32,252 bases of DNA from JBBKXP01 sp038251315 (GCA_038251315.1 JBBSBK010000034.1:1-32252), one strand, 5' to 3'. Positions 7,361 to 15,854 are shown, counted from the first letter of the stretch. Program-made: numbers and translations. Notes: generated from the sequence alone by a model not told the origin.

Positions 7361-9127
7361 ATGCGCCACCGTATCGCCATCGTCCTGACCTATCTGGCCT
7401 TTGTCGGGGCCTTGGCCGGGGGTGTGTGGTGGATCGGCATGGGCACCGCCCAAGGTCAGTTGGCGCGCCGTGGCGAGGCGGACCTTGCCTTGGCCGCCGA
7501 CCGCCTGACCAATGCGCTGCAACGCTATCGTCAACTGGCCGTGGTCATGGCCGATCATCCCGATCTGGCACCGCTGTTGTCCGGGCAGGGCGACGCGACG
7601 CGCGCCCGCGCCGTGCTGGTCAGCGTTGCCGACCAGACCGGCGCGATGGACATCGTGCTAGTGGACGCGGCAGGGCGCGAGATTGTCGCCGCCAGCGATA
7701 CTGCGCCCAATGCCCATGCCGGACAACCCGCGTTGATCCGTGCCATGCAGGGCGCACTGGGCGTCGATCACCAGCTCGATCCGCGCTATGGGCGGCGCGG
7801 TTTCACCTTTGCCGCGCCGATCTTTTCGCCCGCCGGGCCAGTGATCGGCGCACTGATCGTCATCGCCGACGCCGAAGCGGTCGAGGCGGCGTGGCGGGGC
7901 GACAACCCGGTCATATTCTTTACCGATGATCTGGGCGTGGTTTACTTGACCAACCGGAGCGAATTGCTGTTTCGCAGCCGCAGTGGTGACCCGCTGCGTG
8001 CCGCCGCCAGCAACCGATACCGCGCGGGGCAGGTCGTCCCTTTTGTCGCCCAAACTGAAACCCGACCCCACGGCCACGACATCTGGCAGGTCGATGGGGG
8101 TCGGTATCTGCCGCGCACCGCTCTACATTTGACCCGCGACATCCCGACGATCGGCATGATCGGCGAGGCGCTGCTGGATATCGCCCCCGCCCGCCAGATC
8201 GCCGGGCTGCAGGCAGCGGTCACGGCAGCGCTGTGTCTGGCTTTTGGGGCGCTGTTGTTTCTGGCGACCGAACGGCGGCGCACGCTTGCGCTGGCAAATC
8301 AACGGCTCGAGGCGCGGGTGGCCGACCGTACCGCCGATCTGTCGGCGCTGAACGTCGATCTGCGCCGCGAAGTGGTCGAGCGGACGGACGCCGAGGCGCG
8401 GCTGACACGGGCGCAGGCGGACCTCGTCCAGGCGGGCAAGCTGTCGGCGCTGGGGCAGATGTCAGCGGGCATCAGCCACGAACTGAACCAGCCGCTGACG
8501 GCGATCCGGTCGTTCGCGCAGAACGGCCAAGGGTTTCTGGCACGGGGCAGGCCCGAAATTGCGGCACAAAACCTTGGCCGCATTGCCGAACTTGCCGACC
8601 GGATGGCGCGGATCATCCGCAACCTGCGCGCCTTTGCCCGACAGGAAAGTGTGCCCTTGGGCGATGTCGATCTGGTCGGGGTCATCGACGTGGTGCTGGA
8701 ACTGGCAGCGCCAAAACTGCGGGACGCCGGGGTGGCGGTGCTCTGGCAACCGCCCGCACAAACCATCATTGTGCGCGCGGGCGAGGTCCGCTTGCAACAG
8801 GTCATCCTGAACCTTGTCACCAATGCGATCGACGCGATGGTCGGGTGTGATCCGCGCCACATCGACATCACACTAGACGGGCAGGAGCGGCGCATCGCCC
8901 TGTCGGTGCGCGACACGGGCCCCGGCATTACCGAACCCGACCGCATTTTCGACCCCTTCTATACGACCAAGGAAGTGGGTGCCGACGAAGGCATGGGCCT
9001 TGGCCTGTCAATCTCCTACGGTCTGGTCCAAAGTTTCGGCGGCGCGATCCGGGGGCGCAATCACCCGGACGGCGGCGCGGTATTCACCGTCGAACTTGAC
9101 GCGGTTAGCATCTTGGTGGCCGCATGA
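7361..9127 (+). CDS. dctB: C4-dicarboxylate sensor histidine kinase (DctB-like)
   Basis: This 588-residue membrane kinase likely senses periplasmic C4-dicarboxylates. A membrane segment at about residues 6-26 and another at about 286-303 flank a roughly 260-residue periplasmic sensor of the double-Cache type. A coiled coil follows (about 305-350). The H-box is GISHELNQPLTAIRSF with phospho-acceptor His373. The N-box is NLVTNAIDAM with Asn488, followed by DTGPGI and GMGLGLSIS of the ATP-binding domain. All catalytic motifs are intact. An AGGGTG sequence six bases upstream supports the ATG at 7361. Its stop overlaps the start of the response regulator gene as ATGA, and the TRAP transporter follows, which supports the C4-dicarboxylate assignment. 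The ligand is inferred from homology and context. Confidence 0.9.
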   Translation: MRHRIAIVLTYLAFVGALAGGVWWIGMGTAQGQLARRGEADLALAADRLTNALQRYRQLAVVMADHPDLAPLLSGQGDATRARAVLVSVADQTGAMDIVLVDAAGREIVAASDTAPNAHAGQPALIRAMQGALGVDHQLDPRYGRRGFTFAAPIFSPAGPVIGALIVIADAEAVEAAWRGDNPVIFFTDDLGVVYLTNRSELLFRSRSGDPLRAAASNRYRAGQVVPFVAQTETRPHGHDIWQVDGGRYLPRTALHLTRDIPTIGMIGEALLDIAPARQIAGLQAAVTAALCLAFGALLFLATERRRTLALANQRLEARVADRTADLSALNVDLRREVVERTDAEARLTRAQADLVQAGKLSALGQMSAGISHELNQPLTAIRSFAQNGQGFLARGRPEIAAQNLGRIAELADRMARIIRNLRAFARQESVPLGDVDLVGVIDVVLELAAPKLRDAGVAVLWQPPAQTIIVRAGEVRLQQVILNLVTNAIDAMVGCDPRHIDITLDGQERRIALSVRDTGPGITEPDRIFDPFYTTKEVGADEGMGLGLSISYGLVQSFGGAIRGRNHPDGGAVFTVELDAVSILVAA

Positions 9128-10350
9128 CCCGGCGGGTTCTGCTGGTCGACGATGACAGGGCTGTGCGCGAGGCGTTGGGGCAAACCCTCGAACTCGCCGA
9201 CCTCGACCCGATACTGGCCGCCTCTTTCATCGAAGCCAAGGATCACCTTGATGCCCGGTTCGACGGTGTTGTCGTCACTGATATGCGGATGCCGGGGCGC
9301 GACGGGTTTCACCTGCTGGACTATGCCCGCGCGCTTGACCCCGACCTGCCGGTGATCCTTTTGACCGGCGAAGGCGACATTCCGATGGCGGTGCGGGCGA
9401 TGGACGCAGGCGCATTCCAGTTTCTGGAAAAACCCTGCGCGCCTGCCGATTTTCTGGCCGTGGTGGAAAAGGCACTGGCGCAGCGGGCCGGGGTGTTGGC
9501 CGACCGCCGCCAGCGCGAATTGCGCGACAGCGGCGATGCCGCGGCGCGGATGCTGTTTGGCGACAGCGCCCTTGCGTCAGGTCTGCGCGACCGGGTCCGC
9601 GCGGTTGCGCGTGCCAATGCCGAAGTGTTGGTGACGGGCGAAACCGGCACTGGCACGCCCAAGATCGCCGAGGTGATCCATCTGCTGTCGGCAGCGGCCC
9701 GGCACCCGTTCGTCAAACGCGGGGCCGGTTTGCTGGATGTGGCAGGACTGGACGCAGCGCTGGATTTGGCGGCTGCTGGGACGCTGTATATCGACGAGGT
9801 CGCAGCGCTACCCGGTGCGGTGCAATTTGTCTTGCTGGATCGGCTTGAAGTTGCCGGCGCGGCGCGGGTCATCGCCGGGACCACCCGCGATCTGGTTGAC
9901 GAAGTGAACGCAGGCCGCTTTAACGCCGATCTTTTCTACCGCCTTGACCTGATGCGGGTGCGCATCCCGTCGTTGCGCGAACGCACCGAGGATATCCCGG
10001 TGCTGTTCCGCCACTACGTCGCACAGGCCTGCGAACAGGCCAACGTGCCGACACCGCCCATTACCCCCGGCGTGGTCGCAGGGTTGATGGCGCAAGACTG
10101 GCCAGGCAACGCGCGGGGCTTGATGAACGCGGCAATGCGGTTCGCCCTTGGTCTGACGGACGCCGAACCAGACAGCGAACTGGGGCTGGCCGACCAGATG
10201 GCCGAAGTCGAACAGTCGCTGCTGGTCGCCGCCCTGCGTCGCAACGGCGGCCATGCGACAGCAACGGCGGCAGCCCTGAAACTGCCGCGCAAGACGTTTT
10301 ACGACAAGTTGGCACGCTATGGCATCAGGCCGGACGACTATCGGACCTGA
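9124..10350 (+). CDS. dctD: DctD-like response regulator with degenerate sigma54-interaction domain
   Basis: This 408-residue NtrC/DctD-family regulator has a receiver domain (about 1-118, phospho-acceptor Asp53 in TDMRMPGRDG), an AAA+ region (about 140-335) and a C-terminal Fis-type helix-turn-helix (GGHATATAAALKLPRKTFY). The AAA+ region is abnormal. The Walker A motif reads GETGTGTPK, so Thr178 replaces the invariant lysine. Walker B (LYIDE, Asp224) follows only 46 residues later, against about 65 in E. coli NtrC. The missing segment is the one that carries the GAFTGA loop contacting sigma54. The later FYRLDLMRVRIPSLRER segment is preserved. ATP-driven sigma54 activation therefore looks impossible. 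It probably acts as a phosphorylation-controlled DNA-binding activator or repressor at a sigma70 promoter. It overlaps dctB by four bases. Confidence 0.88.
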   Translation: MTRRVLLVDDDRAVREALGQTLELADLDPILAASFIEAKDHLDARFDGVVVTDMRMPGRDGFHLLDYARALDPDLPVILLTGEGDIPMAVRAMDAGAFQFLEKPCAPADFLAVVEKALAQRAGVLADRRQRELRDSGDAAARMLFGDSALASGLRDRVRAVARANAEVLVTGETGTGTPKIAEVIHLLSAAARHPFVKRGAGLLDVAGLDAALDLAAAGTLYIDEVAALPGAVQFVLLDRLEVAGAARVIAGTTRDLVDEVNAGRFNADLFYRLDLMRVRIPSLRERTEDIPVLFRHYVAQACEQANVPTPPITPGVVAGLMAQDWPGNARGLMNAAMRFALGLTDAEPDSELGLADQMAEVEQSLLVAALRRNGGHATATAAALKLPRKTFYDKLARYGIRPDDYRT

Positions 10351-10361
10351 CCCTTGAAAAT

Positions 10362-10379
10362 TGTGCGGAATGTCGCACA
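10362..10379. promoter_or_regulatory. Putative DctD operator 1 upstream of dctP
   Basis: TGTGCG-GAATGT-CGCACA is a perfect 6-6-6 inverted repeat lying 12 bases after the dctD stop codon. Its position between a DctD-type regulator and its expected target dctP makes it the best candidate for a DctD dimer site. A second, imperfect copy starts exactly 33 bases downstream. Confidence 0.55.
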
Positions 10380-10394
10380 GTCGGTCGTTGCAAC

Positions 10395-10412
10395 TGTGCG
10401 GCATCCCGCCCA
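10395..10412. promoter_or_regulatory. Putative DctD operator 2 upstream of dctP
   Basis: TGTGCG-GCATCC-CGCCCA repeats the first operator with one mismatch in the right half-site. The 33-base offset from operator 1 is about three helical turns, so two dimers would sit on the same face of the DNA, as expected for cooperative binding by an NtrC-family protein. Confidence 0.5.
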
Positions 10413-10461
10413 AAACACCAGTCAGAGGCTAGAAAACAGGTGAAGTTTAGCTGCCAATACA

Positions 10462-10489
10462 TTGAAAATATTTACTTTTCTACTTTAAA
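10462..10489 (+). promoter_or_regulatory. Putative sigma70-type promoter of dctPQM
   Basis: TTGAAA (10462-10467) and TTTAAA (10484-10489) are spaced by 16 bases within a strikingly AT-rich patch (about 10455-10490) in otherwise GC-rich DNA. No GG-N10-GC sigma54 element was found by eye; the nearest, GG at 10439 and GC at 10450, is one base too short. The start of transcription would be near 10496, with a leader of about 100 bases. Confidence 0.45.
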
Positions 10490-10597
10490 ACTGCGCTATC
10501 CAAAATGTGCTTGCCCAGACGACCCTCTGCACCTTTGTATTGGGAAGTGCGTTCCGGGAGGGGACGTCGCCAAGGATCACCAACCGGAGGAGACCCC

Positions 10598-11608
10598 ATG
10601 AACCATTCTTTCGCTGCCGCCGCTGCGGCTGCCCTCGCCATTTCCGCCACGCTGGCACACGCTGACCCGATGGGCTGTGACGACGGCGAGATCGTCGTCA
10701 AATTCAGCCATGTCACCAACACTGACAAGCACCCCAAAGGCATTGCGGCCCAACTCCTCATGGAGCGGGTGAATGCCGAAATGGAGGGGACGATGTGTAT
10801 GGAAGTCTTCCCCAACTCGACCCTTTACACCGACGAACAGGTGGTCGAGGCGATGTTGCGTGGTGACGTCCAGATGGCCGCGCCGTCGCTGTCGCTGTTT
10901 GAATCCATCACCAAGGCTTACCGCCTGTTCGACCTGCCGTTCATGTTCAAGGACATCGCTGCCGTCGACGCCTTTCAGGCATCCGAAACCGGCCAGACAA
11001 TGCTGGACGCGATGCAGCGGCGCGGCGTGCAGGGCCTTGGCTACTGGCACAACGGCATGAAGCAGATCAGCGCCAACGTGCCGCTGATCGAACCTGCTGA
11101 CGCCAACGGTCTGAAGTTCCGGGTCCAGCCCAGCGATGTGCTGGTCGCCCAGATGGAGGCGCTGGGTGCCTCGCCGCAGCCGATGGCCTTTGCCGAAGTT
11201 TACGGTGCTTTGCAAACAGGCGTTGTCGACGGGCAGGAAAACACTTGGTCAAACATCTATGGCCAAAAGTTTTTCGAGGTGCAGGACGGGATCACCGAAA
11301 CCAACCACGGGATCATCGACTATATGCTGGTCAGCTCGGTCGATTTCCTTGACAGCCTCGACCCCGCCGTGCGCGATCAGTTGCTGACCATCGTGGGCGA
11401 AGTCACGACCGAGCGGAACGCTGCGGTGCAAGAGGTCGATCTGGCCGCGCGTCAGTCGATCCTCGATGCCGGTGGCAAGATCGTCGAACTGACTCCCGAA
11501 CAGCGCGCCGATTGGGTCGCCGCGATGAAGCCGGTCTGGGCCCAATTCGCTGAAGAGGTCGGTCAGGACAACATCGACGCCGCACAGGCGATCAACGACA
11601 GCATGTAA
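10598..11608 (+). CDS. dctP: TRAP transporter C4-dicarboxylate-binding protein DctP
   Basis: This 336-residue periplasmic protein captures C4-dicarboxylates such as malate, succinate or fumarate for the TRAP permease. It begins with a signal peptide (about residues 1-22, ending AHA before DP). The mature part has the DctP-family features VVEAMLRGDVQMA, LFDLPFMF and GLKFRVQPS, the last containing the arginine that usually binds the ligand carboxylate, then VDGQENTWSNIY. The GGAGG ribosome binding site seven bases upstream fixes the ATG at 10598, so the longer open frame from 10505 is not used. It is the first gene of dctPQM, preceded by putative operators and a promoter. It is followed by a strong hairpin that may let it be expressed more than the permease genes. 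The exact substrate is inferred from the DctBD context. Confidence 0.94.
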   Translation: MNHSFAAAAAAALAISATLAHADPMGCDDGEIVVKFSHVTNTDKHPKGIAAQLLMERVNAEMEGTMCMEVFPNSTLYTDEQVVEAMLRGDVQMAAPSLSLFESITKAYRLFDLPFMFKDIAAVDAFQASETGQTMLDAMQRRGVQGLGYWHNGMKQISANVPLIEPADANGLKFRVQPSDVLVAQMEALGASPQPMAFAEVYGALQTGVVDGQENTWSNIYGQKFFEVQDGITETNHGIIDYMLVSSVDFLDSLDPAVRDQLLTIVGEVTTERNAAVQEVDLAARQSILDAGGKIVELTPEQRADWVAAMKPVWAQFAEEVGQDNIDAAQAINDSM

Positions 11609-11620
11609 CCACATGCCAAG

Positions 11621-11656
11621 GATATGGCCCGGTCCGGGAGGGGGCCGGGCCATATC
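11621..11656 (+). other. Intercistronic stem-loop between dctP and dctQ
   Basis: GATATGGCCCGG and CCGGGCCATATC form a perfect 12-bp stem with a 12-base loop, 12 bases after the dctP stop. No run of T follows, so it is not a typical rho-independent terminator. It more likely protects the dctP 3' end or partly attenuates transcription into dctQM. That would match the need for more binding protein than permease. The structure is seen directly; its role is inferred. Confidence 0.75.
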
Positions 11657-11682
11657 TGTGTTAACACCGGGGGGAGGCGACG

Positions 11683-12369
11683 ATGAGTGCAGGCTGGAGA
11701 TACGTGCCCAAGACGCCGCTGGCCCGGTTCGTCCACGGATTCGAAGAAAACGCCATCGCCCTGATGCTGGGCGCGATGACGCTGCTGACATTCATCAACG
11801 TCGTGCGCCGCTACCTCTTCAACGCCAGCCTGATCTGGAGCCTTGAGGTCACGCTGATCCTGTTTTCGTGGCTGGTGTTGTTCGGCATCGCCTATGGGTT
11901 CAAGGTGACGGCCCACCTTGGGGTCGACGCGATCACCAACATGGTCTCGCGCCCCGCCCGTCGCACCATGGGCCTGCTGTCAGCGGCGATCTGCATCGCC
12001 TATGCCGTCCTGATCCTGAAAGGGTCCTGGGACTACTGGGCCCCGTTTGCCGATCTGCCGCCAACCACCGGGCGCTGGTTTCCAACGGGGTTCGACTGGA
12101 CCGCGCGCGGTACGTCCTATTTCGAGACCGACCAGATCCCGATGCCCGGTTTCCTGCGGTTTCTCGAAGACCTCATCAACTATGGCGATTCTTACGCCAA
12201 ATTGCCCCGCATGGTCCCCTACATCATGCTTCCTGTCGCTGCCGCGCTGATCCTGTTTCGGATCGTGCAGGCGACGATCCGCATCATCCGGGGCGAACAG
12301 GACAGCCTGATCGTCAGTCACGAAGCCGAAGACGCGGTCGAAGAAGCCGCCGCCCTGAACCGGGATTAA
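11683..12369 (+). CDS. dctQ: TRAP transporter small permease DctQ
   Basis: This 228-residue integral membrane protein is the small (Q) subunit of a TRAP transporter, which pairs with the large M subunit. Four hydrophobic segments are visible at roughly residues 22-45, 52-75, 95-115 and 180-200. The family motif INVVRRYLFN is near the end of the first segment, followed by IWSLEVTLILFSWLV. A hydrophilic insertion between the third and fourth segments (about 117-175, with PTTGRWFPTG) makes it longer than the usual 160-180 residues; this is common in DctQ proteins with large loops. A GGGGGAGG ribosome binding site precedes the ATG. dctM begins six bases after its stop, so the two subunits are made together. 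Confidence 0.92.
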   Translation: MSAGWRYVPKTPLARFVHGFEENAIALMLGAMTLLTFINVVRRYLFNASLIWSLEVTLILFSWLVLFGIAYGFKVTAHLGVDAITNMVSRPARRTMGLLSAAICIAYAVLILKGSWDYWAPFADLPPTTGRWFPTGFDWTARGTSYFETDQIPMPGFLRFLEDLINYGDSYAKLPRMVPYIMLPVAAALILFRIVQATIRIIRGEQDSLIVSHEAEDAVEEAAALNRD

Positions 12370-12375
12370 TCTGAC

Positions 12376-13800
12376 ATGGAAGTACTCCTGCTTTTCGTGA
12401 TGATCGTCGGCCTGCTGCTGATCGGGGTGCCGATTGCAGTGTCGCTGGGCCTGTCGTCGATCATCTTTCTGCTCGCGTTCTCGGACACGTCCATCGGGTC
12501 GGTCGCTGCCAGCCTGTATCAGGCGATGGCCGGGCACTACACCTTGCTTGCGATCCCGTTCTTCGTCCTCGCCTCGTCGTTCATGTCGACTGGTGGCGTG
12601 GCCAAGCGGATCATTCGGTTCGCCATTGCCTGCGTCGGCCATTTGCAGGGCGGGCTGGCGATCGCCGGTGTGCTGGCCTGTATGATGTTCGCGGCGCTAT
12701 CAGGATCATCGCCCGCCACCGTGGTCGCCATCGGGTCCATCGTCATCGCAGCGATGCGTCAAGCGGGCTATACCAAGGAATTCGCCGCCGGGGTGATCTG
12801 CAACGCGGGCACCTTGGGGATTCTGATCCCGCCCAGTATCGTCATGGTCGTCTATGCGTCTGCCACCGACGTCAGCGTCGGGCGGATGTTTCTGGCAGGC
12901 GTCATCCCTGGCATCCTTGCGGGTGCGATGCTGATGGTCACGATCTGGATCATGGCCCGGATCAAGAACATGCCCAAAGGCGACTGGCAGGGCTGGGGCG
13001 AAATCTGGCTCAGTTTCCGGGGCGCCCTGTGGGGTCTGTTCCTGATCGTCATCATCATGGGTGGCATCTATGGGCATCCGTGGGTCCGGTTCGATGGCGG
13101 CAGTCTGATCTACTGGAAAGGCGGCGCCTTTACCCCGACCGAAGCCGCCGCCGTCGCCGCCGTCTATGCGTTCTTCATCGCCACCTACGTTTACCGCGAC
13201 ATGGGGCCGCTGGCGGGCAAGGACGGGGCCGCACCGCTGTCATTGCTGCAACGCCCGCAGGCGATCATCACCGGGTTCTTTCACGAAGACACGCGGCGCA
13301 CCCTGTTCGAGGGGGGCAAACTGACCATCACATTGATGTTCATCATCGCCAACGCTCTGATCCTGAAACACGTGCTGACCGACGAACAGATCCCGCAGCA
13401 TATCGCGGGCGCAATGCTGGACGCGGGGCTGGGGCCAATCACGTTCCTGATCGTGGTCAACGTGATCCTGCTGATCGGCGGTCAGTTCATGGAGCCGTCA
13501 GGGCTGATCGTCATCGTCGCGCCGCTGGTCTTTCCCATCGCGCTGCAACTGGGGATCGACCCGATCCATCTGGGCATCATCATGGTCGTGAACATGGAAA
13601 TCGGGATGATCACGCCACCCGTGGGTCTGAACCTGTTCGTCACATCGGGCGTCGCCAACATGACGATGATGGCCGTGGTCCGCGCCGCCCTGCCATTTCT
13701 GGGCGTGCTCTTCGTGTTCCTGATTATCGTGACCTATGTGCCGATCATTTCGACATGGTTGCCCAATTCGGTCATGGGGCCAGAGATCATCATCAAATAG
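12376..13800 (+). CDS. dctM: TRAP transporter large permease DctM
   Basis: This 474-residue protein is the large, transport-conducting subunit of the TRAP system, which imports substrate with the sodium or proton gradient in the inner membrane. It is almost entirely hydrophobic with about 12 helices. Typical family stretches are MMFAALSGSSPATVVAIG, GTLGILIPPSIVMV, FTPTEAAAVAAVYA and MEIGMITPPVGLNLFV. It is longer than many DctM proteins (about 425-440 residues) because of a hydrophilic connection around residues 195-290, which parallels the enlarged DctQ. It starts six bases after dctQ without an obvious ribosome binding site, suggesting coupling. It ends two bases before the convergent tpiA stop, with no room for a separate terminator. 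Confidence 0.95.
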   Translation: MEVLLLFVMIVGLLLIGVPIAVSLGLSSIIFLLAFSDTSIGSVAASLYQAMAGHYTLLAIPFFVLASSFMSTGGVAKRIIRFAIACVGHLQGGLAIAGVLACMMFAALSGSSPATVVAIGSIVIAAMRQAGYTKEFAAGVICNAGTLGILIPPSIVMVVYASATDVSVGRMFLAGVIPGILAGAMLMVTIWIMARIKNMPKGDWQGWGEIWLSFRGALWGLFLIVIIMGGIYGHPWVRFDGGSLIYWKGGAFTPTEAAAVAAVYAFFIATYVYRDMGPLAGKDGAAPLSLLQRPQAIITGFFHEDTRRTLFEGGKLTITLMFIIANALILKHVLTDEQIPQHIAGAMLDAGLGPITFLIVVNVILLIGGQFMEPSGLIVIVAPLVFPIALQLGIDPIHLGIIMVVNMEIGMITPPVGLNLFVTSGVANMTMMAVVRAALPFLGVLFVFLIIVTYVPIISTWLPNSVMGPEIIIK

Positions 13801-13802
13801 GG

Positions 13803-14543
<741 letters not shown>

Positions 14544-14547
14544 GGGG

Positions 14548-14862
14548 CTACTCCAGATGGGTCAGGGCGCGGCGGGCCCAGTCACAGGCCAGTTCAGGAT
14601 CGTCCAGCGCCGCGTCGGGCAAGGTCCAATAGCCCATGCTGCGCCCGTCATCCATTTCGAAAATGCGCGCCCCGGCGGCGGCCATTTCGTCGGCGAATCC
14701 GCCCTTGGCCTTCAAGTAGATGATATTCTGGCTCGACAGGATCGCAAAGACCTGACCCTGATGATAGATGGTCAGCCCGCCCATCATCTTGCGGTTGGTC
14801 AGGCTACCCAGATCGGCGAACATCTCCATCACAAAGCCGATGTCGGCCGCAGAAACGCTCAC
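14548..14862 (-). CDS. TfoX/Sxy N-terminal domain protein
   Basis: This 104-residue protein consists of a TfoX N-terminal domain only, recognisable from RKMMGGLTIYHQGQVFAIL and the YLKAKGG segment, then a WTLPDAALDD stretch. In gammaproteobacteria TfoX/Sxy proteins control competence. Stand-alone N-domain proteins in alphaproteobacteria have no established function. There is no signal peptide and no DNA-binding motif. Its ATG overlaps the stop of the IscA-type gene as ATGA, and tpiA follows after four bases, so it is part of that operon. Because the link between this domain and competence is not proven outside gammaproteobacteria, I do not assign a role. Confidence 0.85.
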   Translation of the reverse strand: MSVSAADIGFVMEMFADLGSLTNRKMMGGLTIYHQGQVFAILSSQNIIYLKAKGGFADEMAAAGARIFEMDDGRSMGYWTLPDAALDDPELACDWARRALTHLE

Positions 14863-15221
14863 GCCGCGCCGAGCTTTTCGTCGAACTTGATGGATTCGCC
14901 GCAGCCGCAGGCATCGACCACGTTGGGGTTGCGAAACTTGAACCCGGATTCAAGCATCGACGTTTCATAGTCGATCTCGGTGCCGAACAAAAACATCTGT
15001 GCCATCGGCGCGATCATCACCCGCGCCCCGTCCTGTTCGACGACCTCGTCCAGCCCATTGACTTCGGTCACATAGTCCATCGTGTATTCCATGCCCGCAC
15101 AGCCGCCCTTCTTGACGCCGATACGCAAGCCCTGGTGGGCGTCGCGGGCCATCAGGCGGGCGATTTGCGTCGCCGCTGCGGGGGTGATGGTGACGGCCTG
15201 TTTGCCGGGAATGCCGAACAT
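14859..15221 (-). CDS. IscA/SufA/ErpA-type Fe-S cluster carrier
   Basis: This 120-residue A-type carrier accepts and transfers iron-sulfur clusters to target proteins in the cytoplasm. The three conserved cysteines are present, one in KKGGCAGMEY and two in the C-terminal ACGCGESI. The HesB-type fold begins VTITPAAATQIARLMA. The downstream tpiA operon genes overlap it. The DUF59 gene, another Fe-S assembly factor, lies just upstream with about 80 bases between, so the two probably act together. SufA, IscA and ErpA cannot be separated by sequence alone here. Sulfite reductase, CysH, IspG and other Fe-S enzymes in this window are possible clients, which is inference. Confidence 0.93.
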   Translation of the reverse strand: MFGIPGKQAVTITPAAATQIARLMARDAHQGLRIGVKKGGCAGMEYTMDYVTEVNGLDEVVEQDGARVMIAPMAQMFLFGTEIDYETSMLESGFKFRNPNVVDACGCGESIKFDEKLGAA

Positions 15222-15300
15222 AGCAAGACTCCTTTGGTCAACAAGGTAAGTGCCAACGCCGACCTGCTCAAGTGGTCAGCTGAAAAGACCAGACGACGGC

Positions 15301-15663
15301 CTACATGAACCCCAGTTCAAGGCGGGCCTCGTCCGACATCATCTCCATCCCCCATTGGGGGTCGAAGGTCATCGCGACATCGACCTGTTTGACGCCGGCC
15401 AACGGTTCGATTGCATCGGCAACCCAGCCCGGCATCTCGCCCGCCACCGGGCAACCCGGGGCGGTCAGCGACATGGTGATGTTGACCGCGTTTTCGGCGT
15501 CGATCGCAATCGTGTAAATCAGCCCAAGATCATAGATGTTGACAGGTATTTCAGGGTCATAAACCGACCGGCAGGCCTGCACGACCGCGTCGTAAAGCGG
15601 GTGATCGGTGGACGAGGGCGCGATCAGCGGCGTGCCTTCGATTCGTGTGTCGTGTTCGGTCAT
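15301..15663 (-). CDS. DUF59 (MIP18/SufT-like) SUF-system Fe-S assembly protein
   Basis: This 120-residue protein belongs to the DUF59/MIP18 family used in Fe-S cluster assembly or delivery. Visible hallmarks are VYDPEIPVNIYDLGLIY, the MSLTAPGCPVAGEMP loop with the conserved cysteine, and VDVAMTFDPQWGMEMMS near the end. I chose the ATG at 15663. A GTG at 15684 has a better-spaced AGGA but lies almost at the predicted transcript start, so seven extra residues remain possible. It is upstream of the IscA-type carrier in the same direction, with about 80 bases between, and probably heads the operon that ends with tpiA. A TTTACC-N17-TATATG promoter lies upstream. Confidence 0.9.
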   Translation of the reverse strand: MTEHDTRIEGTPLIAPSSTDHPLYDAVVQACRSVYDPEIPVNIYDLGLIYTIAIDAENAVNITMSLTAPGCPVAGEMPGWVADAIEPLAGVKQVDVAMTFDPQWGMEMMSDEARLELGFM

Positions 15664-15704
15664 TGGGGCCCCGGGGTTGATCACGGCGGTTAATCCTGAG
15701 TGTT

Positions 15705-15733
15705 CATATAGGGAATTATTGGCGGTGGGTAAA
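15705..15733 (-). promoter_or_regulatory. Putative promoter of the DUF59-iscA-tfoX-tpiA operon
   Basis: On the minus strand TTTACC (15728-15733) and TATATG (15705-15710) are separated by 17 bases. Transcription would start near 15698, giving a leader of about 35 bases to the ATG at 15663. Both boxes match the sigma70 consensus at four of six positions. Confidence 0.45.
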
Positions 15734-15764
15734 GGGCAGGTGCGGTCAAGGCCGAACTGTCAGA

Positions 15765-15796
15765 GCCTCCGGCGGGAGTTTCACGGACCAAAGAAG
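15765..15796 (+). repeat. REP-like element, copy 2 (partial)
   Basis: GCCTCC-GGCGG-GAGTTT followed by CAC and GGACCAAAGAAG matches the tail of the element at 6105-6132. Here the large GGGGGC hairpin is missing. It sits in the leader region between the divergent DUF59 and tgt genes rather than after a gene end, so it cannot simply be a terminator. Confidence 0.5.
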
Positions 15797-15854
15797 GGGC
15801 CGGGTAGTTTTCTTTCCTGCAACTTGCGATATCAGGCGGCGGAACGGGGGCGAT

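Noticed and set aside
6169..7929. A 586-codon plus-strand frame across the P450 and dctB
   Set aside because: It overlaps two well-supported genes and its translation resembles no protein family; it is an antisense/out-of-frame shadow.
10439..10451. A GG...GC pair resembling a sigma54 -24/-12 element before dctP
   Set aside because: The spacing is nine bases instead of the strict ten, and the flanks do not fit TGGCAC-N5-TTGC.
15664..15684. A GTG start at 15684 for the DUF59 gene
   Set aside because: It has a good AGGA, but the predicted transcript starts about at that AGGA, leaving almost no leader; the ATG at 15663 is preferred, though not proven.
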